From NCBI GenBank assembly GCA_020426505.1, contig JAGQPX010000173.1:16841-80840 (forward strand): a stretch of 64,000 bases of DNA. The letters run 5' to 3'. The number at the start of each line of letters is the position of its first letter. The first letter of the stretch is position 1. The DNA comes from Planctomycetaceae bacterium. Lineage in GTDB: Bacteria > Planctomycetota > Planctomycetia > Planctomycetales > Planctomycetaceae. Below the pieces are notes generated by a model that saw nothing but the letters and a program-made list of their open reading frames with translations, was not told the DNA's origin and ran no database searches. Shown here in pieces: positions 1-8,304 of this stretch. Position numbers and translations under genes: made by a program.

Positions 1-1
1 T

Positions 2-439
2 GCACAGTTCGCCGTTTTCGATTGGAGCAAGCCCCCCTTTGATGATGCTCCCGCCAATCAACCGCAGGCACGGACGCGGCGCGGTCAGGATGTGCGGGCG
101 TTGGTACTTCTCTCGCCCAGTGCGAACGCAGGGCGGAGCCGGCTGATGGCAGCGGCAAAGACCTTACGCGATCCGAAAGCCGGAATCGCCATGTTGATCA
201 TTGTGGGAGACGGAGATGAACTTGATCGTGGAGTTTCCAAAAGCGTCTACCAACTCGTCTCTGCTATGGACCGCGAACACGAGCGGACGTACCTGCAGTC
301 GTACAAGCAGGTGAAGTTCCGCGGAACCGACCTGCTCAACAATGTCGACACACTGAATGTGATGGCCCAGTTCCTCAACAAACACGTGCAGCAACTGGAC
401 AGTCCCTGGGAAGACCGTCGCAGCCGCCTCGAACGGTGA
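2..439 (+). CDS. 3' end of an alpha/beta-hydrolase-like gene (partial)
   Basis: An open frame runs in from the left edge and gives about 145 residues before the stop. The visible part has a hydrophobic strand (ALVLLSPS), then AMLIIVGDGDELDRG followed by a helix. This is the order expected near the C-terminal end of an alpha/beta hydrolase, where an acidic residue follows the last strands and a helix ends the fold. The nucleophile and N-terminal part lie outside the window, so the enzyme class is an inference. A GTG at 92 could serve as a start, but the frame is open upstream, so I treat the gene as truncated by the window edge. The next gene follows after 72 bases on the same strand. Confidence 0.55.
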   Translation, partial: AQFAVFDWSKPPFDDAPANQPQARTRRGQDVRALVLLSPSANAGRSRLMAAAKTLRDPKAGIAMLIIVGDGDELDRGVSKSVYQLVSAMDREHERTYLQSYKQVKFRGTDLLNNVDTLNVMAQFLNKHVQQLDSPWEDRRSRLER

Positions 440-511
440 ACCGGCAACTCGTTAGCGACAAGTCCTCTCTCGCTTCCTCGATCGAACTTTCACTTCCCGG
501 CAGGCTGACCT

Positions 512-1267
512 TTGGCGACCGCAGACACCAGCCAGCCTGAAGGACCGAAACGCACGCTCGTCTCGCTGTGCACGTACAACGAACGTGAGAATATCGAGCT
601 GTTGATCCCACGCATTCTCGCAGCGGCTCCGGATGTTGAGATTGTTGTGGTCGATGACAACTCCCCCGACGGGACGGGGGCGTACGCGGACACCCTTGCC
701 GCTGAGAATCCTCGGATCCACGTCATGCATCGTCCGCAGAAGCTCGGGTTGGGAAAGGCGACCCTTGCGGCACTCGCATACGCCATCGAGCAAGGCTACG
801 AATACTGGCTGAACATGGATGCCGACTTCAGTCACTCTCCAGAAAAAGTGCCGGAGCTGATTGCGTGCATGCAACACGCGGATGTGGCGATTGGGTCGCG
901 GTACGTCGCGGGTGGAGGGGTCGAAGGTTGGCACTGGCGACGGCACGTCATGAGCCGCTGCATCAACACTTACGCACGTCTGCTCCTCGGCCTGAAGACG
1001 AGAGATAACAGCGGTGCCTTTCGCTGTTACAACCTCGCCAAGCTGAGAGACCTCGACCTCAACCGTTTTCGTGCGACCGGATACGCCATTCAGGAAGAAC
1101 TGCTTTACCGGTGTCGACAGGTCGGCTGCACGTTCACCGAGTCACCGATCATCTTCGCGGACCGACAGCTGGGCGAATCGAAGATCAACCAGAAGGAAGC
1201 CGTCCTCGCTGTGTGGGTCCTTTTTTGTCTGGCGATCGACCGACTTCTCGGCGTGCCTGTCAAGTGA
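512..1267 (+). CDS. Polyprenol-phosphate mannosyltransferase-like GT2 (DPM1 type)
   Basis: The 251-residue protein has the GT-A fold of dolichol/polyprenol-phosphate sugar transferases. It opens with SLCTYNERENIELLIP (residues 18-33), then VVVDDNSPDGTG (46-57) and the metal/nucleotide motif MDADFSHSP (102-110), followed by IGSRYV and GVEGW. This family transfers mannose or glucose from a nucleotide sugar to a lipid phosphate at the cytoplasmic face of the membrane. There are no C-terminal membrane helices, as in the short soluble-type members. The only start that keeps the whole domain is TTG at 512, preceded by a weak GGCAGG. The exact sugar is not determined. Confidence 0.85.
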   Translation: MATADTSQPEGPKRTLVSLCTYNERENIELLIPRILAAAPDVEIVVVDDNSPDGTGAYADTLAAENPRIHVMHRPQKLGLGKATLAALAYAIEQGYEYWLNMDADFSHSPEKVPELIACMQHADVAIGSRYVAGGGVEGWHWRRHVMSRCINTYARLLLGLKTRDNSGAFRCYNLAKLRDLDLNRFRATGYAIQEELLYRCRQVGCTFTESPIIFADRQLGESKINQKEAVLAVWVLFCLAIDRLLGVPVK

Positions 1268-1665
1268 ACGACATCAGATCCCAAAGCGTCATCGACGGGT
1301 CTACGTGAACAATTGTGGACGCACAATCCCTTAAGAGCAGGCGTGGATTTCTGCACATCTGACCTGTGGGTGGCACGTCCCTGACCAACGGGAAGGGCGT
1401 GGCGAATGAGTGGGCGGGTCGAACCCTTCAGAAGCGTCCACCACGCCCTTCGCTCCGTTCAGGGTCGTGCCACCCCGCACAAGCATCCCAAACTTGCAAT
1501 CAAACGCGACTGCACCCAATCCCGTCGTTAACGCTCCGGGCTCTGAGGATTGTCTCGATCTTTTCAGCTGGTGATTGACCATTCTCGATCATCCACAAAC
1601 GGTATCGAATCCGGTATAAGGGTTCGTTGATTGCAACTTTGTGAAGGCTTCTGTGGAGTAGACGG
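1268..1665. other. Intergenic region with palindromic repeat, upstream of the permease
   Basis: No credible gene lies here. The stretch holds the palindromic repeat at 1368-1475. The last 150 bases before the permease presumably carry its promoter. GGTATcGAATCCGGTATAAG near 1600-1620 has two GGTAT half-sites and a TATAAG that could be a -10 box, but I cannot assign a -35 with confidence. Confidence 0.4.
1368..1475. repeat. Palindromic intergenic repeat, family A, copy 1
   Basis: Two arms of about 35 bases form an imperfect hairpin. The left arm begins GGGTGGCACG and reaches AAGGGCGTGG. The right arm is CCACGCCCTT through CGTGCCACCC, separated by about 38 bases. Another copy with nearly the same arms lies at 4555-4661. 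The size, termini and intergenic position resemble non-autonomous REP- or MITE-like hairpins. Confidence 0.85.
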
Positions 1666-3147
1666 TTGAATGAACCGAAGCAGTCGGGCGTGGCCCGGTA
1701 CGAGAATGTTGACGCCGAGTATCTGGAACAGCGGAAACTCAAGAAGTCAGCGGGATGGATTCTGCTGTGGGCGCTGGGCGTCGGAGCGGTCATCTCGGGC
1801 GACTTCGGCGGTTGGAACGTCGGGCTTACACACGGTGGCTTCGGAGGTCTCGCCATCGGCACGCTGCTGATGGCAGTCATGTACGTCTGCATGGTCTTTA
1901 CGATTGCTGAGCTCTCCGCAGCACTTCCGCATGCGGGGGGCTTCTTCTCGTTCACCCGCTGTGCTTTCGGTCCGACAGGCGGGTTTATCTGTGGACTGAC
2001 CGACACGATCGAGTATGTGCTCACGCCTGCTGTCATTGTGTACTTCATCGGCGGTTACATGGACAAACTTGTTGAAGACGTGCTTGTCGATGGCGTGCCT
2101 GCACCTCTTTGGTGGATCGGTTTTTATATCCTGTTTGTCGGCATCAACATCCGGGGCGTGGAGTTGACGCTCAAGGTCGGACTGATCGTGACGCTGATCG
2201 CAATGGCCGTGCTGGTGACGTTCTACGTGAGTGTGGTCGTCACCGGAGCCTTCTCATGGGACCTGCTGTTCGTTGATGCAAAAGGTGAGTCGGTCGGCTG
2301 GTTGCCACAGGGTTGGATGGGCGTTTTCTCGACGCTGCCGTTTGCCATCTGGTTCTATCTGGCGATTGAGCAATTGCCGTTGGCCGCGGAGGAGTCGCAC
2401 AACGCGGCAAGCGACATGCCGAAGGCGCTCCTGCTAGGAATTGCAACGCTGCTGGTGCTGTCGTTGTTCACACTCGTGTTCAACTCGGGAGTCGGATCTG
2501 GTGCTGGAGCGATTGGTGAATCGGATGCACCGCTGGGGGATGGACTGGAAGCCGTGTTCGGCATCAGTCCGACGAGTAAGGTCTTTACGGTGATCGCCCT
2601 CACCGGCTTGATCGCCAGCTTTCACACGATCATCTACGCCTATGGCCGCGTGCTGTTTGCACTCTCACGTGCCGGCTACATCCCTCGCTGGATCTCCGTG
2701 ACCGGTCAGCACCACACGCCCACGACTGCACTCATTGTTGGAGCGCTGATCGGACTCGCCTGTGCCTTCGTACTGCATTTGTACGAAGGAGGCGGCAATG
2801 TCGGCGGAGCGCTCCTGAACATGGCGGTCTTCGGTGCGGTCATCTCATATGCGATGGTGATGTGCAGTTACATCAAACTCCGCATCAGCCGTCCGGAGTT
2901 GCCTCGTCCGTATCGCAGTCCGCTCGGTATCCCCGGTGCGGTCCTCGGGTTGGTCCTCTCGCTGACCGCGTTGGGGGCCACCTTCACGATTCCGGAATAT
3001 CGACCGGCTGTCTTTGGCGTCGCGCTGTTCGTGCTCGCGGGAGTCGTGTACTTTTTGCTCTACAGTCGTCATCGCCTCGTCGCCCAGGCACCCGAGGAAG
3101 AGAACGCCCTGATCGCCGAGGCGGAAAGCGAACTGGCCCATCAATGA
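1666..3147 (+). CDS. APC-family permease, ethanolamine-permease type
   Basis: The 493-residue membrane protein has about 12 hydrophobic segments and the N-terminal APC signature VISGDFGGWN (residues 42-51), followed by GGFGGL, IAEL and ALPHAGG. These positions match the ethanolamine permease subfamily better than other amino-acid permeases, by my recollection of the family. It should import ethanolamine or a related small amine with a cation. Translation probably starts at TTG 1666, with GGAG at 1655-1658 as ribosome-binding site. The next gene, a glutamine-synthetase-like ligase, starts 13 bases after the stop, which points to cotranscription and a shared substrate. Confidence 0.85.
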   Translation: MNEPKQSGVARYENVDAEYLEQRKLKKSAGWILLWALGVGAVISGDFGGWNVGLTHGGFGGLAIGTLLMAVMYVCMVFTIAELSAALPHAGGFFSFTRCAFGPTGGFICGLTDTIEYVLTPAVIVYFIGGYMDKLVEDVLVDGVPAPLWWIGFYILFVGINIRGVELTLKVGLIVTLIAMAVLVTFYVSVVVTGAFSWDLLFVDAKGESVGWLPQGWMGVFSTLPFAIWFYLAIEQLPLAAEESHNAASDMPKALLLGIATLLVLSLFTLVFNSGVGSGAGAIGESDAPLGDGLEAVFGISPTSKVFTVIALTGLIASFHTIIYAYGRVLFALSRAGYIPRWISVTGQHHTPTTALIVGALIGLACAFVLHLYEGGGNVGGALLNMAVFGAVISYAMVMCSYIKLRISRPELPRPYRSPLGIPGAVLGLVLSLTALGATFTIPEYRPAVFGVALFVLAGVVYFLLYSRHRLVAQAPEEENALIAEAESELAHQ

Positions 3148-3160
3148 TTGAATTGACACT

Positions 3161-4546
3161 ATGACCAAAACTCGCGGAATGCTCTCCGAGCATGAACTCT
3201 CCACACTCGTCACTGCGGGTGACATCGACACGGTCGTCGTTGTGTTCACGGACCTCTACGGACGCTTCGTCGGAAAACGGTTCGATGCAGCGTACTTCGT
3301 CGAGACAGTTGCAGCGGGAGGCACACATGCGTGCGACTATCTGCTGACAGTCGACATGGAGATGGAGCCGGTTCAAGGTTACGCCTTCTCCCATTGGAAG
3401 AAGGGTTACGGGGACTTCCATCTCGTGCCGGATATGGAGACGCTGCGGCTGGCCAGTTGGCTCGACAAGACCGCAATCGTGTTGTGCGACGTAATCGACG
3501 AGCAGTCTCAAGAACAGATCTCCATCGCACCGCGTTCGTTGCTGCATTCGCAGATCGACGCAGCGGCCGAGCTGGGTCTAACAGCAAAAGCCGGATCCGA
3601 ACTGGAGTACTACCTGTTCAACACGTCCTATCGAGATGCGGCGAAAGGCGGTTACACAGGTCAATCACTCGAGGCGGCAGGCTGGTACATCGAGGATTAT
3701 CACGCGCTGCAGGGGACTAGGGAAGAACCCTTCAACGCTGCCGTTCGCCGACACCTTGCAGCATCCGGCGTCCCGGTCGAGTGCACGAAAGGCGAGTGGG
3801 GCAAGGGGCAACACGAACTCAACGTGAAGTACGCAGACCTGCTTGCGATGGCCGACAATCATGCCGTCTACAAGCAATGCCTCAAGGAGGTTGCTGACCG
3901 GCAACAGGTGAGTGTGACCTTCATGGCGAAGTACTCCACCGAGCATGCCGGGTCGAGCAGCCACGTGCACATCAGTTTGTGGAACGACTCCGGCAACGCA
4001 TTCGTCGGCGACAAGTCGCTCGGCTCCGTGAAGTGCTCAGACACGTTTCGCTGGTTCCTCGCCGGCTGGATAGCTCACGTGTCCGAGCTGATGGTCTGTT
4101 ACGCTCCGACCGTCAACTCGTACAAGCGATATCAGTCCGGGTCATGGGCCCCCACTCGGATCGGCTGGAGCCGGGACAACAGAACGGCCGGCTTCCGAGT
4201 CGTGGGCAGCGGACCAAGCCTGAGGATCGAATGCCGGATTCCCGGTGCTGACTGTAACCCCTATCTCACCTACGCCGCTGCCATGGCGTCCGGCTTGGAT
4301 GGAATTCGCCGCAAGCTCGAGCCCCCAGATATCTACGAAGGCGACATCTATCATGCCGACGATCTGCCTCACGTCCCCAAGACACTCACGGAAGCGATCA
4401 GTCACTTCGAGCAAAGCGAATTCGCCCGCGAAGCGTTTGGCTGCGACGTCGTCGAACACTACACCCACTTCTTCCGCACCGAACAGCAGGCGTACGACCG
4501 AGCCGTGACGGACTGGGAGAGACAACGCTACTTCGAGCGGATTTGA
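3161..4546 (+). CDS. Glutamine synthetase-like gamma-glutamyl-amine ligase
   Basis: The 461-residue protein belongs to the glutamine synthetase fold. GSELEYYLF (145-153) supplies metal-binding acidic residues, KGEWGKGQHEL (210-220) is the glutamate/metal region, and AGSSSHVHISLW (263-274) is the ATP/metal His region. The N-terminal half is closer to PuuA/GlnA3/GlnA4-type ligases than to the housekeeping GlnA, and I see no adenylylation loop. These enzymes couple glutamate to polyamines or ethanolamine using ATP. The upstream permease and downstream gamma-glutamyl hydrolase support an amine-catabolic role. A true ammonia-assimilating enzyme is the alternative but fits the neighbours less well. 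Confidence 0.8.
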   Translation: MTKTRGMLSEHELSTLVTAGDIDTVVVVFTDLYGRFVGKRFDAAYFVETVAAGGTHACDYLLTVDMEMEPVQGYAFSHWKKGYGDFHLVPDMETLRLASWLDKTAIVLCDVIDEQSQEQISIAPRSLLHSQIDAAAELGLTAKAGSELEYYLFNTSYRDAAKGGYTGQSLEAAGWYIEDYHALQGTREEPFNAAVRRHLAASGVPVECTKGEWGKGQHELNVKYADLLAMADNHAVYKQCLKEVADRQQVSVTFMAKYSTEHAGSSSHVHISLWNDSGNAFVGDKSLGSVKCSDTFRWFLAGWIAHVSELMVCYAPTVNSYKRYQSGSWAPTRIGWSRDNRTAGFRVVGSGPSLRIECRIPGADCNPYLTYAAAMASGLDGIRRKLEPPDIYEGDIYHADDLPHVPKTLTEAISHFEQSEFAREAFGCDVVEHYTHFFRTEQQAYDRAVTDWERQRYFERI

Positions 4547-4554
4547 AGGAGTGA

Positions 4555-4661
4555 GGGTGGCACGCCCAGACCAACGGGATGGGCGTGGCCGATCTCGTGA
4601 GAAACATGGAACCCCTGCACAGCAATCTCCACGCCCTTCCTGACGTCAGGGCGTGCCACCC
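4555..4661. repeat. Palindromic intergenic repeat, family A, copy 2
   Basis: The left arm starts GGGTGGCACG, continues AGACCAACGGGATGGGCGTGG, and the right arm ends GGGCGTGCCACCC. The arms match the copy at 1368-1475 closely, while the loop differs. It sits inside the putative operon, 9 bases after the ligase stop and about 17 bases before the next start, so it would form a hairpin in the polycistronic message. Confidence 0.85.
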
Positions 4662-4677
4662 GAAGTGAGATGTGATC

Positions 4678-5391
4678 ATGCAACCCCCTCTCATTGGTAT
4701 CACCACCTACGGCGTCGACGAAGATCGCAAGTTTACGCTTCCGCGAGAGTACGTCGACAGTGTCCGACGTGCGGGGGGGATTCCACTGCTTATAACGCCG
4801 GGTGAATCGCGTTTCGACGAGTTGCTGGACTTGCTCGACGGTGTGATCCTCGCGGGGGGCGGGGACATTGATCCGCAGGAGTATGCTGGCCAGTCGCACG
4901 AAACGATCTACAGCCTTGATGCTGAGCGTGACTCGACCGAACTCACACTCGCCCGGCGATTGATCGAGACGGACTTTCCAACCTTCGCGATCTGCCGTGG
5001 CATTCAAATCGTCAACGTGGTGCAGGGCGGGACGCTCATTGAGCATCTGCCCGACGTCGTCGGCGAGGAGGTCCTGCATCGGTTACCGCCCCGCGAACCG
5101 ACGCCACATGCGGTCAGCGTTGATCCCGACTCGCGATTGGCGGGACTGCTCGGCCAATCGGAAGTGACTGCCATGTCGTGGCATCATCAGGCGGTGCGAC
5201 AGGTTGCGGACGGTTTCGAGGTCGTTGCCCACGCACCGGACGGCACGATCGAGGCAATCGAGTCACAAACACACAGCTGGCTGGTGGCGGTCCAATGGCA
5301 CCCGGAACTCACCGCAGCCAACGATCCAATTCAACAACGACTATTCGACGAATTCGTCAAAGCATCAATTGAACGAAGGGACGAGAAATGA
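4678..5391 (+). CDS. Gamma-glutamyl hydrolase of the class I amidotransferase fold (peptidase C26, PuuD-like)
   Basis: The 237-residue protein starts PPLIGITTYG and has GVILAGGGDIDP (55-66), the nucleophile in FAICRGIQ (Cys106), and AVQWHPE with His208 and Glu210. Together these form the Cys-His-Glu triad of PuuD-type hydrolases that cleave gamma-glutamyl amides. The ATG at 4678 is preferred; a GTG at 4672 in the same frame is possible, and the ribosome-binding site is weak, only 16 bases after the repeat. The stop overlaps the next start by four bases (ATGA), so translation of the SDR gene is probably coupled. Expected role: release of glutamate from the gamma-glutamylated intermediate. Confidence 0.85.
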   Translation: MQPPLIGITTYGVDEDRKFTLPREYVDSVRRAGGIPLLITPGESRFDELLDLLDGVILAGGGDIDPQEYAGQSHETIYSLDAERDSTELTLARRLIETDFPTFAICRGIQIVNVVQGGTLIEHLPDVVGEEVLHRLPPREPTPHAVSVDPDSRLAGLLGQSEVTAMSWHHQAVRQVADGFEVVAHAPDGTIEAIESQTHSWLVAVQWHPELTAANDPIQQRLFDEFVKASIERRDEK

Positions 5392-6161
5392 GACTGGAAG
5401 GCAAAGTGGCCATCATCACGGGCGGGTCAAGCGGCATTGGTCGCGAGTCGGCGCAGCTGTTCGCAAAAGAGGGGGCGAAGATCGTCGTCGCTGACGTTAA
5501 CGACTCAGGCGGACAGGAAACGGTGAACCTGATCACGCAATCCGGTGGCGAAGCAACGTATGTGCGGACGGATGTCTCGAAGGCTGCCGACTGCGAGCAG
5601 ATGATCGCCACGGCAGAACAGAAGTTCGGACAGCTCGATATCCTGTTTAACAACGCCGGCATCATGCACGGAGACGATGGCGATGCGGAATCGACGACCG
5701 AAGAAATCTGGGAGAAGACGCTCGACATCAACCTGCGAGGCGTGTTTCTCGGCTGCAAGTTCGGTATCCCGGCCATTCGCCGTGCAGGAGGAGGATCGGT
5801 CATCAACACGGCCTCTTTCGTCGCTGTGATGGGAGCTGCGACTCCGCAACTCGCGTACACCGCCAGCAAAGGCGGAGTCCTCGCGATGACGCGTGAACTG
5901 GCGGTCATTCATGCGAGAGAGAACATCCGCGTGAATGCCCTGTGTCCCGGTCCGCTGCACACCGAGTTGCTGATGAACTTCCTCGACACCGACGAGAAGA
6001 AGCAACGGCGACTCGTTCACATTCCGATGGGCCGCTTTGGACAAGCCCGCGAGATGGCTCAGGCGGCCCTGTTCCTCGCCTCTGATGAGTCGTCCTTCAT
6101 GACGGGCAGCGAGTTCCTCGTCGACGGCGGCATCACCTCGGCGTATGTGACACCTGAGTGA
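5388..6161 (+). CDS. SDR-family oxidoreductase of the amine-catabolic operon
   Basis: A classical short-chain dehydrogenase of 257 residues: TGGSSGIGRE (11-20) binds the nucleotide, NNAG (88-91) is the structural motif, and YTASK (Tyr157, Lys161) is catalytic. The C-terminal SEFLVDGG is also typical. An Asp after the second strand (VVADVN) suggests NAD+ over NADP+. Its start overlaps the hydrolase stop, so it belongs to the same unit. In a gamma-glutamyl ethanolamine route it could oxidise the alcohol of gamma-glutamylethanolamide. That is inference; SDR substrate specificity cannot be read from sequence. Confidence 0.85.
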   Translation: MRLEGKVAIITGGSSGIGRESAQLFAKEGAKIVVADVNDSGGQETVNLITQSGGEATYVRTDVSKAADCEQMIATAEQKFGQLDILFNNAGIMHGDDGDAESTTEEIWEKTLDINLRGVFLGCKFGIPAIRRAGGGSVINTASFVAVMGAATPQLAYTASKGGVLAMTRELAVIHARENIRVNALCPGPLHTELLMNFLDTDEKKQRRLVHIPMGRFGQAREMAQAALFLASDESSFMTGSEFLVDGGITSAYVTPE

Positions 6162-6177
6162 GACCGTAGTACGTCGC

Positions 6178-6996
6178 TCAGGCGGCGTGTTTGGTCTCGT
6201 GTGGTGTCATTCGGCTTGGTGCCGCGGAGGGTAACAGGGAGTCGCCGTACGTTTGACGTTCTTCGTGTTCGTACAACTTGGCGTACTTGAGGAATGCATA
6301 AAACGCCATGCAGGCCGAGCCGATGAAGCCGGCCCAGCCGTTGCGGTAGTTCGACTTGAGAATGAACGACTTGAAGAACACCAGCGGCGGGTAGAACACG
6401 CACGTCCACGGATTGGCCCGTTTGCCTCGGCGGACTTTGTCCTCGACGAGACCGGTCGAGTACCAGTTGAGGCGGTGGACTTTGGAGTCGATGTCTGTCT
6501 CGCCGAAGTGATAGAACACGTGTTGAAGTCGCTCGATACGTCCCTCGACGACAGGCGCCGCGTGGACAGGGATGTCGTTCATCTGCCCCTTGCGACGGTC
6601 GAACAATCGCAGGAAGTGATTCATCCGGCAGGCGGGATGATTCATCCGCCAGAACAATTGTTCGCTGCGCGGGAGTGTGTAGCCGTCTGCCGTCGGACCG
6701 GATTGCATGAGCTGTTGAATCTCAGTCTGCAACTCGGGCGACACGACTTCATCGGCATCGAGCAGTAACACCCAATCGTGCGATGCGAGATCGATCGCCA
6801 TTTGCTTCTGCTTCGAGTAGCCGAGGAACTCGTGTTGAGGCACGCGATCGGTGTACTCGGCTGCGATGCCGCGAGTCGCGTCCGTGCTGTGGGAGTCGAG
6901 CACGACGATCTCATCGGCCCAACGGACCGCATCAAGGCAGGCGCGGAGGGTGTCCTCATTGTTGAAGGTGGTGACGACGACTGAAAGCTGGGTCAT
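6178..6996 (-). CDS. GT2 glycosyltransferase, WaaE/KdtX-like
   Basis: The 272-residue protein begins MTQLSVVVTTFNNE and carries VVLDSHSTD (31-39) and the DxD-like LLLDADE (77-83). RNWY-type and basic motifs in the C-terminal half resemble WaaE/KdtX lipopolysaccharide core glucosyltransferases. A longer frame reaches 7083, but the family N-terminus coincides with the ATG at 6996, so I use that start. A hydrophobic C-terminal stretch (FIGSACMAFYAFLKYAKL) may associate with the membrane. It is transcribed away from gmd, leaving a 222-base divergent promoter region, and probably acts in the same surface-polysaccharide pathway. Confidence 0.8.
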   Translation of the reverse strand: MTQLSVVVTTFNNEDTLRACLDAVRWADEIVVLDSHSTDATRGIAAEYTDRVPQHEFLGYSKQKQMAIDLASHDWVLLLDADEVVSPELQTEIQQLMQSGPTADGYTLPRSEQLFWRMNHPACRMNHFLRLFDRRKGQMNDIPVHAAPVVEGRIERLQHVFYHFGETDIDSKVHRLNWYSTGLVEDKVRRGKRANPWTCVFYPPLVFFKSFILKSNYRNGWAGFIGSACMAFYAFLKYAKLYEHEERQTYGDSLLPSAAPSRMTPHETKHAA

Positions 6997-7206
6997 GCGA
7001 CGCTCATCCAATCCGGTGATCGCCCCTGCTCTCGGGACGGCGACGGGTGGTCTATCTCGATTCCATCTCATCAACAACCCCAATTCCCAGTGAAGACGTC
7101 ATGCATTTGCACCCAGGGACGTTGCGGGGATTGATCTTGTGTCAAATCGCGATCCGGGATATCACCCGCACTTGCCGCGCCAGGGAAGGTGCGTCGTGTC
7201 AATCTC

Positions 7207-7214
7207 AAGGAGGG
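7207..7214 (+). promoter_or_regulatory. Ribosome-binding site that decides the gmd start
   Basis: AAGGAGGG lies four bases before the GTG at 7219. It falls inside the longer open frame that begins at 7189, which argues that the upstream GTG is not used. Confidence 0.7.
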
Positions 7215-7218
7215 TCGA

Positions 7219-8274
7219 GTGGCCGGAAAAGTCGCATTAATCACGGGAATCACAGGGCAGGATGGCAGTTATCTAGCCGAGTTGTTGATCGACAAGGGCT
7301 ACGACGTCCACGGGATCGTGCGACGGGCGTCGACGATTAACACGAGCCGCATCGACCATCTGTACGAAGACCCGCACAACGGCGACGTGCAGCTTCGCCT
7401 GCACTATGGCGATTTGGGCGATGCCAACAGCCTCAGAAGGATTCTGTCCGAAGTTCAACCAACAGAAATCTACAATCTCGCTGCCCAGTCGCATGTGCGG
7501 GTGAGCTTTGATATGCCATTGGAAACGGCGGACGTCGGCGGGATGGGCACCCTGCGACTGCTTGAAGCGGTGCGGGAATATCAAGTGACCACCGGCACTG
7601 AGGTGCGGCTGTATCAGGCCTCAAGCAGCGAGATGTTCGGCAAGGTGCACGAGACGCCGCAGCGGGAGACGACGCCGTTCCATCCACGCAGCCCGTACGG
7701 TGTCGCCAAGGTTTTCTCGTACTGGGCGATCGTGAACTACCGCGAATCGTACGGCCTGCACGCGAGCAACGGCATTCTGTTTAATCATGAGTCGCCCCGT
7801 CGTGGCGAGACGTTCGTGACTCGGAAGATCACGCAGGCGGTTGCCCGCATTAAGCATGGCCTGCAGGACAAACTATACCTTGGCAACATCGATGCCAAGC
7901 GTGACTGGGGTTTCGCAGGCGATTACGTCTACGCGATGTGGCTGATGCTCCAGCAGGACACCGCAGACGATTATGTCGTCGCCATGAACGAGACGCATTC
8001 CGTGCGAGAGTTTCTGGAACTGGCCTTCGGTCATGTGGGACTCGACTACAACGAATATGTCGAGATCGACCCACGTTACTATCGGCCCGCTGAGGTCGAC
8101 CTGCTGCTCGGTGATTCGAGCAAAGCACGCAAACAACTCGGCTGGGAGCCGCAAGTCAGTTTCCACGACCTCGTGCAGATGATGGTCGAGACCGATCTCG
8201 AACAGGCGGTTCGCGAGAAGGCATTGGAGGATGCTGGGCTGTCACCAAGTATCACGAACCGCAAAGCCGCTTGA
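7219..8274 (+). CDS. gmd: GDP-mannose 4,6-dehydratase
   Basis: The 351-residue extended SDR opens AGKVALITGITGQDGSYLAE, with the GxxGxxG NADP site at residues 10-16. RRAST, YNLAAQSHV, YQASSSEMFG and the catalytic SPYGVAK follow in the order seen in Gmd. The enzyme converts GDP-D-mannose to GDP-4-keto-6-deoxy-D-mannose in the cytoplasm. The strong AAGGAGGG just upstream sets the GTG start. The next gene is the GDP-fucose synthase, which uses this product. Confidence 0.95.
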   Translation: MAGKVALITGITGQDGSYLAELLIDKGYDVHGIVRRASTINTSRIDHLYEDPHNGDVQLRLHYGDLGDANSLRRILSEVQPTEIYNLAAQSHVRVSFDMPLETADVGGMGTLRLLEAVREYQVTTGTEVRLYQASSSEMFGKVHETPQRETTPFHPRSPYGVAKVFSYWAIVNYRESYGLHASNGILFNHESPRRGETFVTRKITQAVARIKHGLQDKLYLGNIDAKRDWGFAGDYVYAMWLMLQQDTADDYVVAMNETHSVREFLELAFGHVGLDYNEYVEIDPRYYRPAEVDLLLGDSSKARKQLGWEPQVSFHDLVQMMVETDLEQAVREKALEDAGLSPSITNRKAA

Positions 8275-8304
8275 TCACGCCGGGCCGGAATACGGAGTGT
8301 CAGC

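Noticed and set aside
3161..4546. Housekeeping glutamine synthetase GlnA
   Set aside because: The neighbours (amine permease, gamma-glutamyl hydrolase) and the lack of an adenylylation loop fit an amine ligase better.
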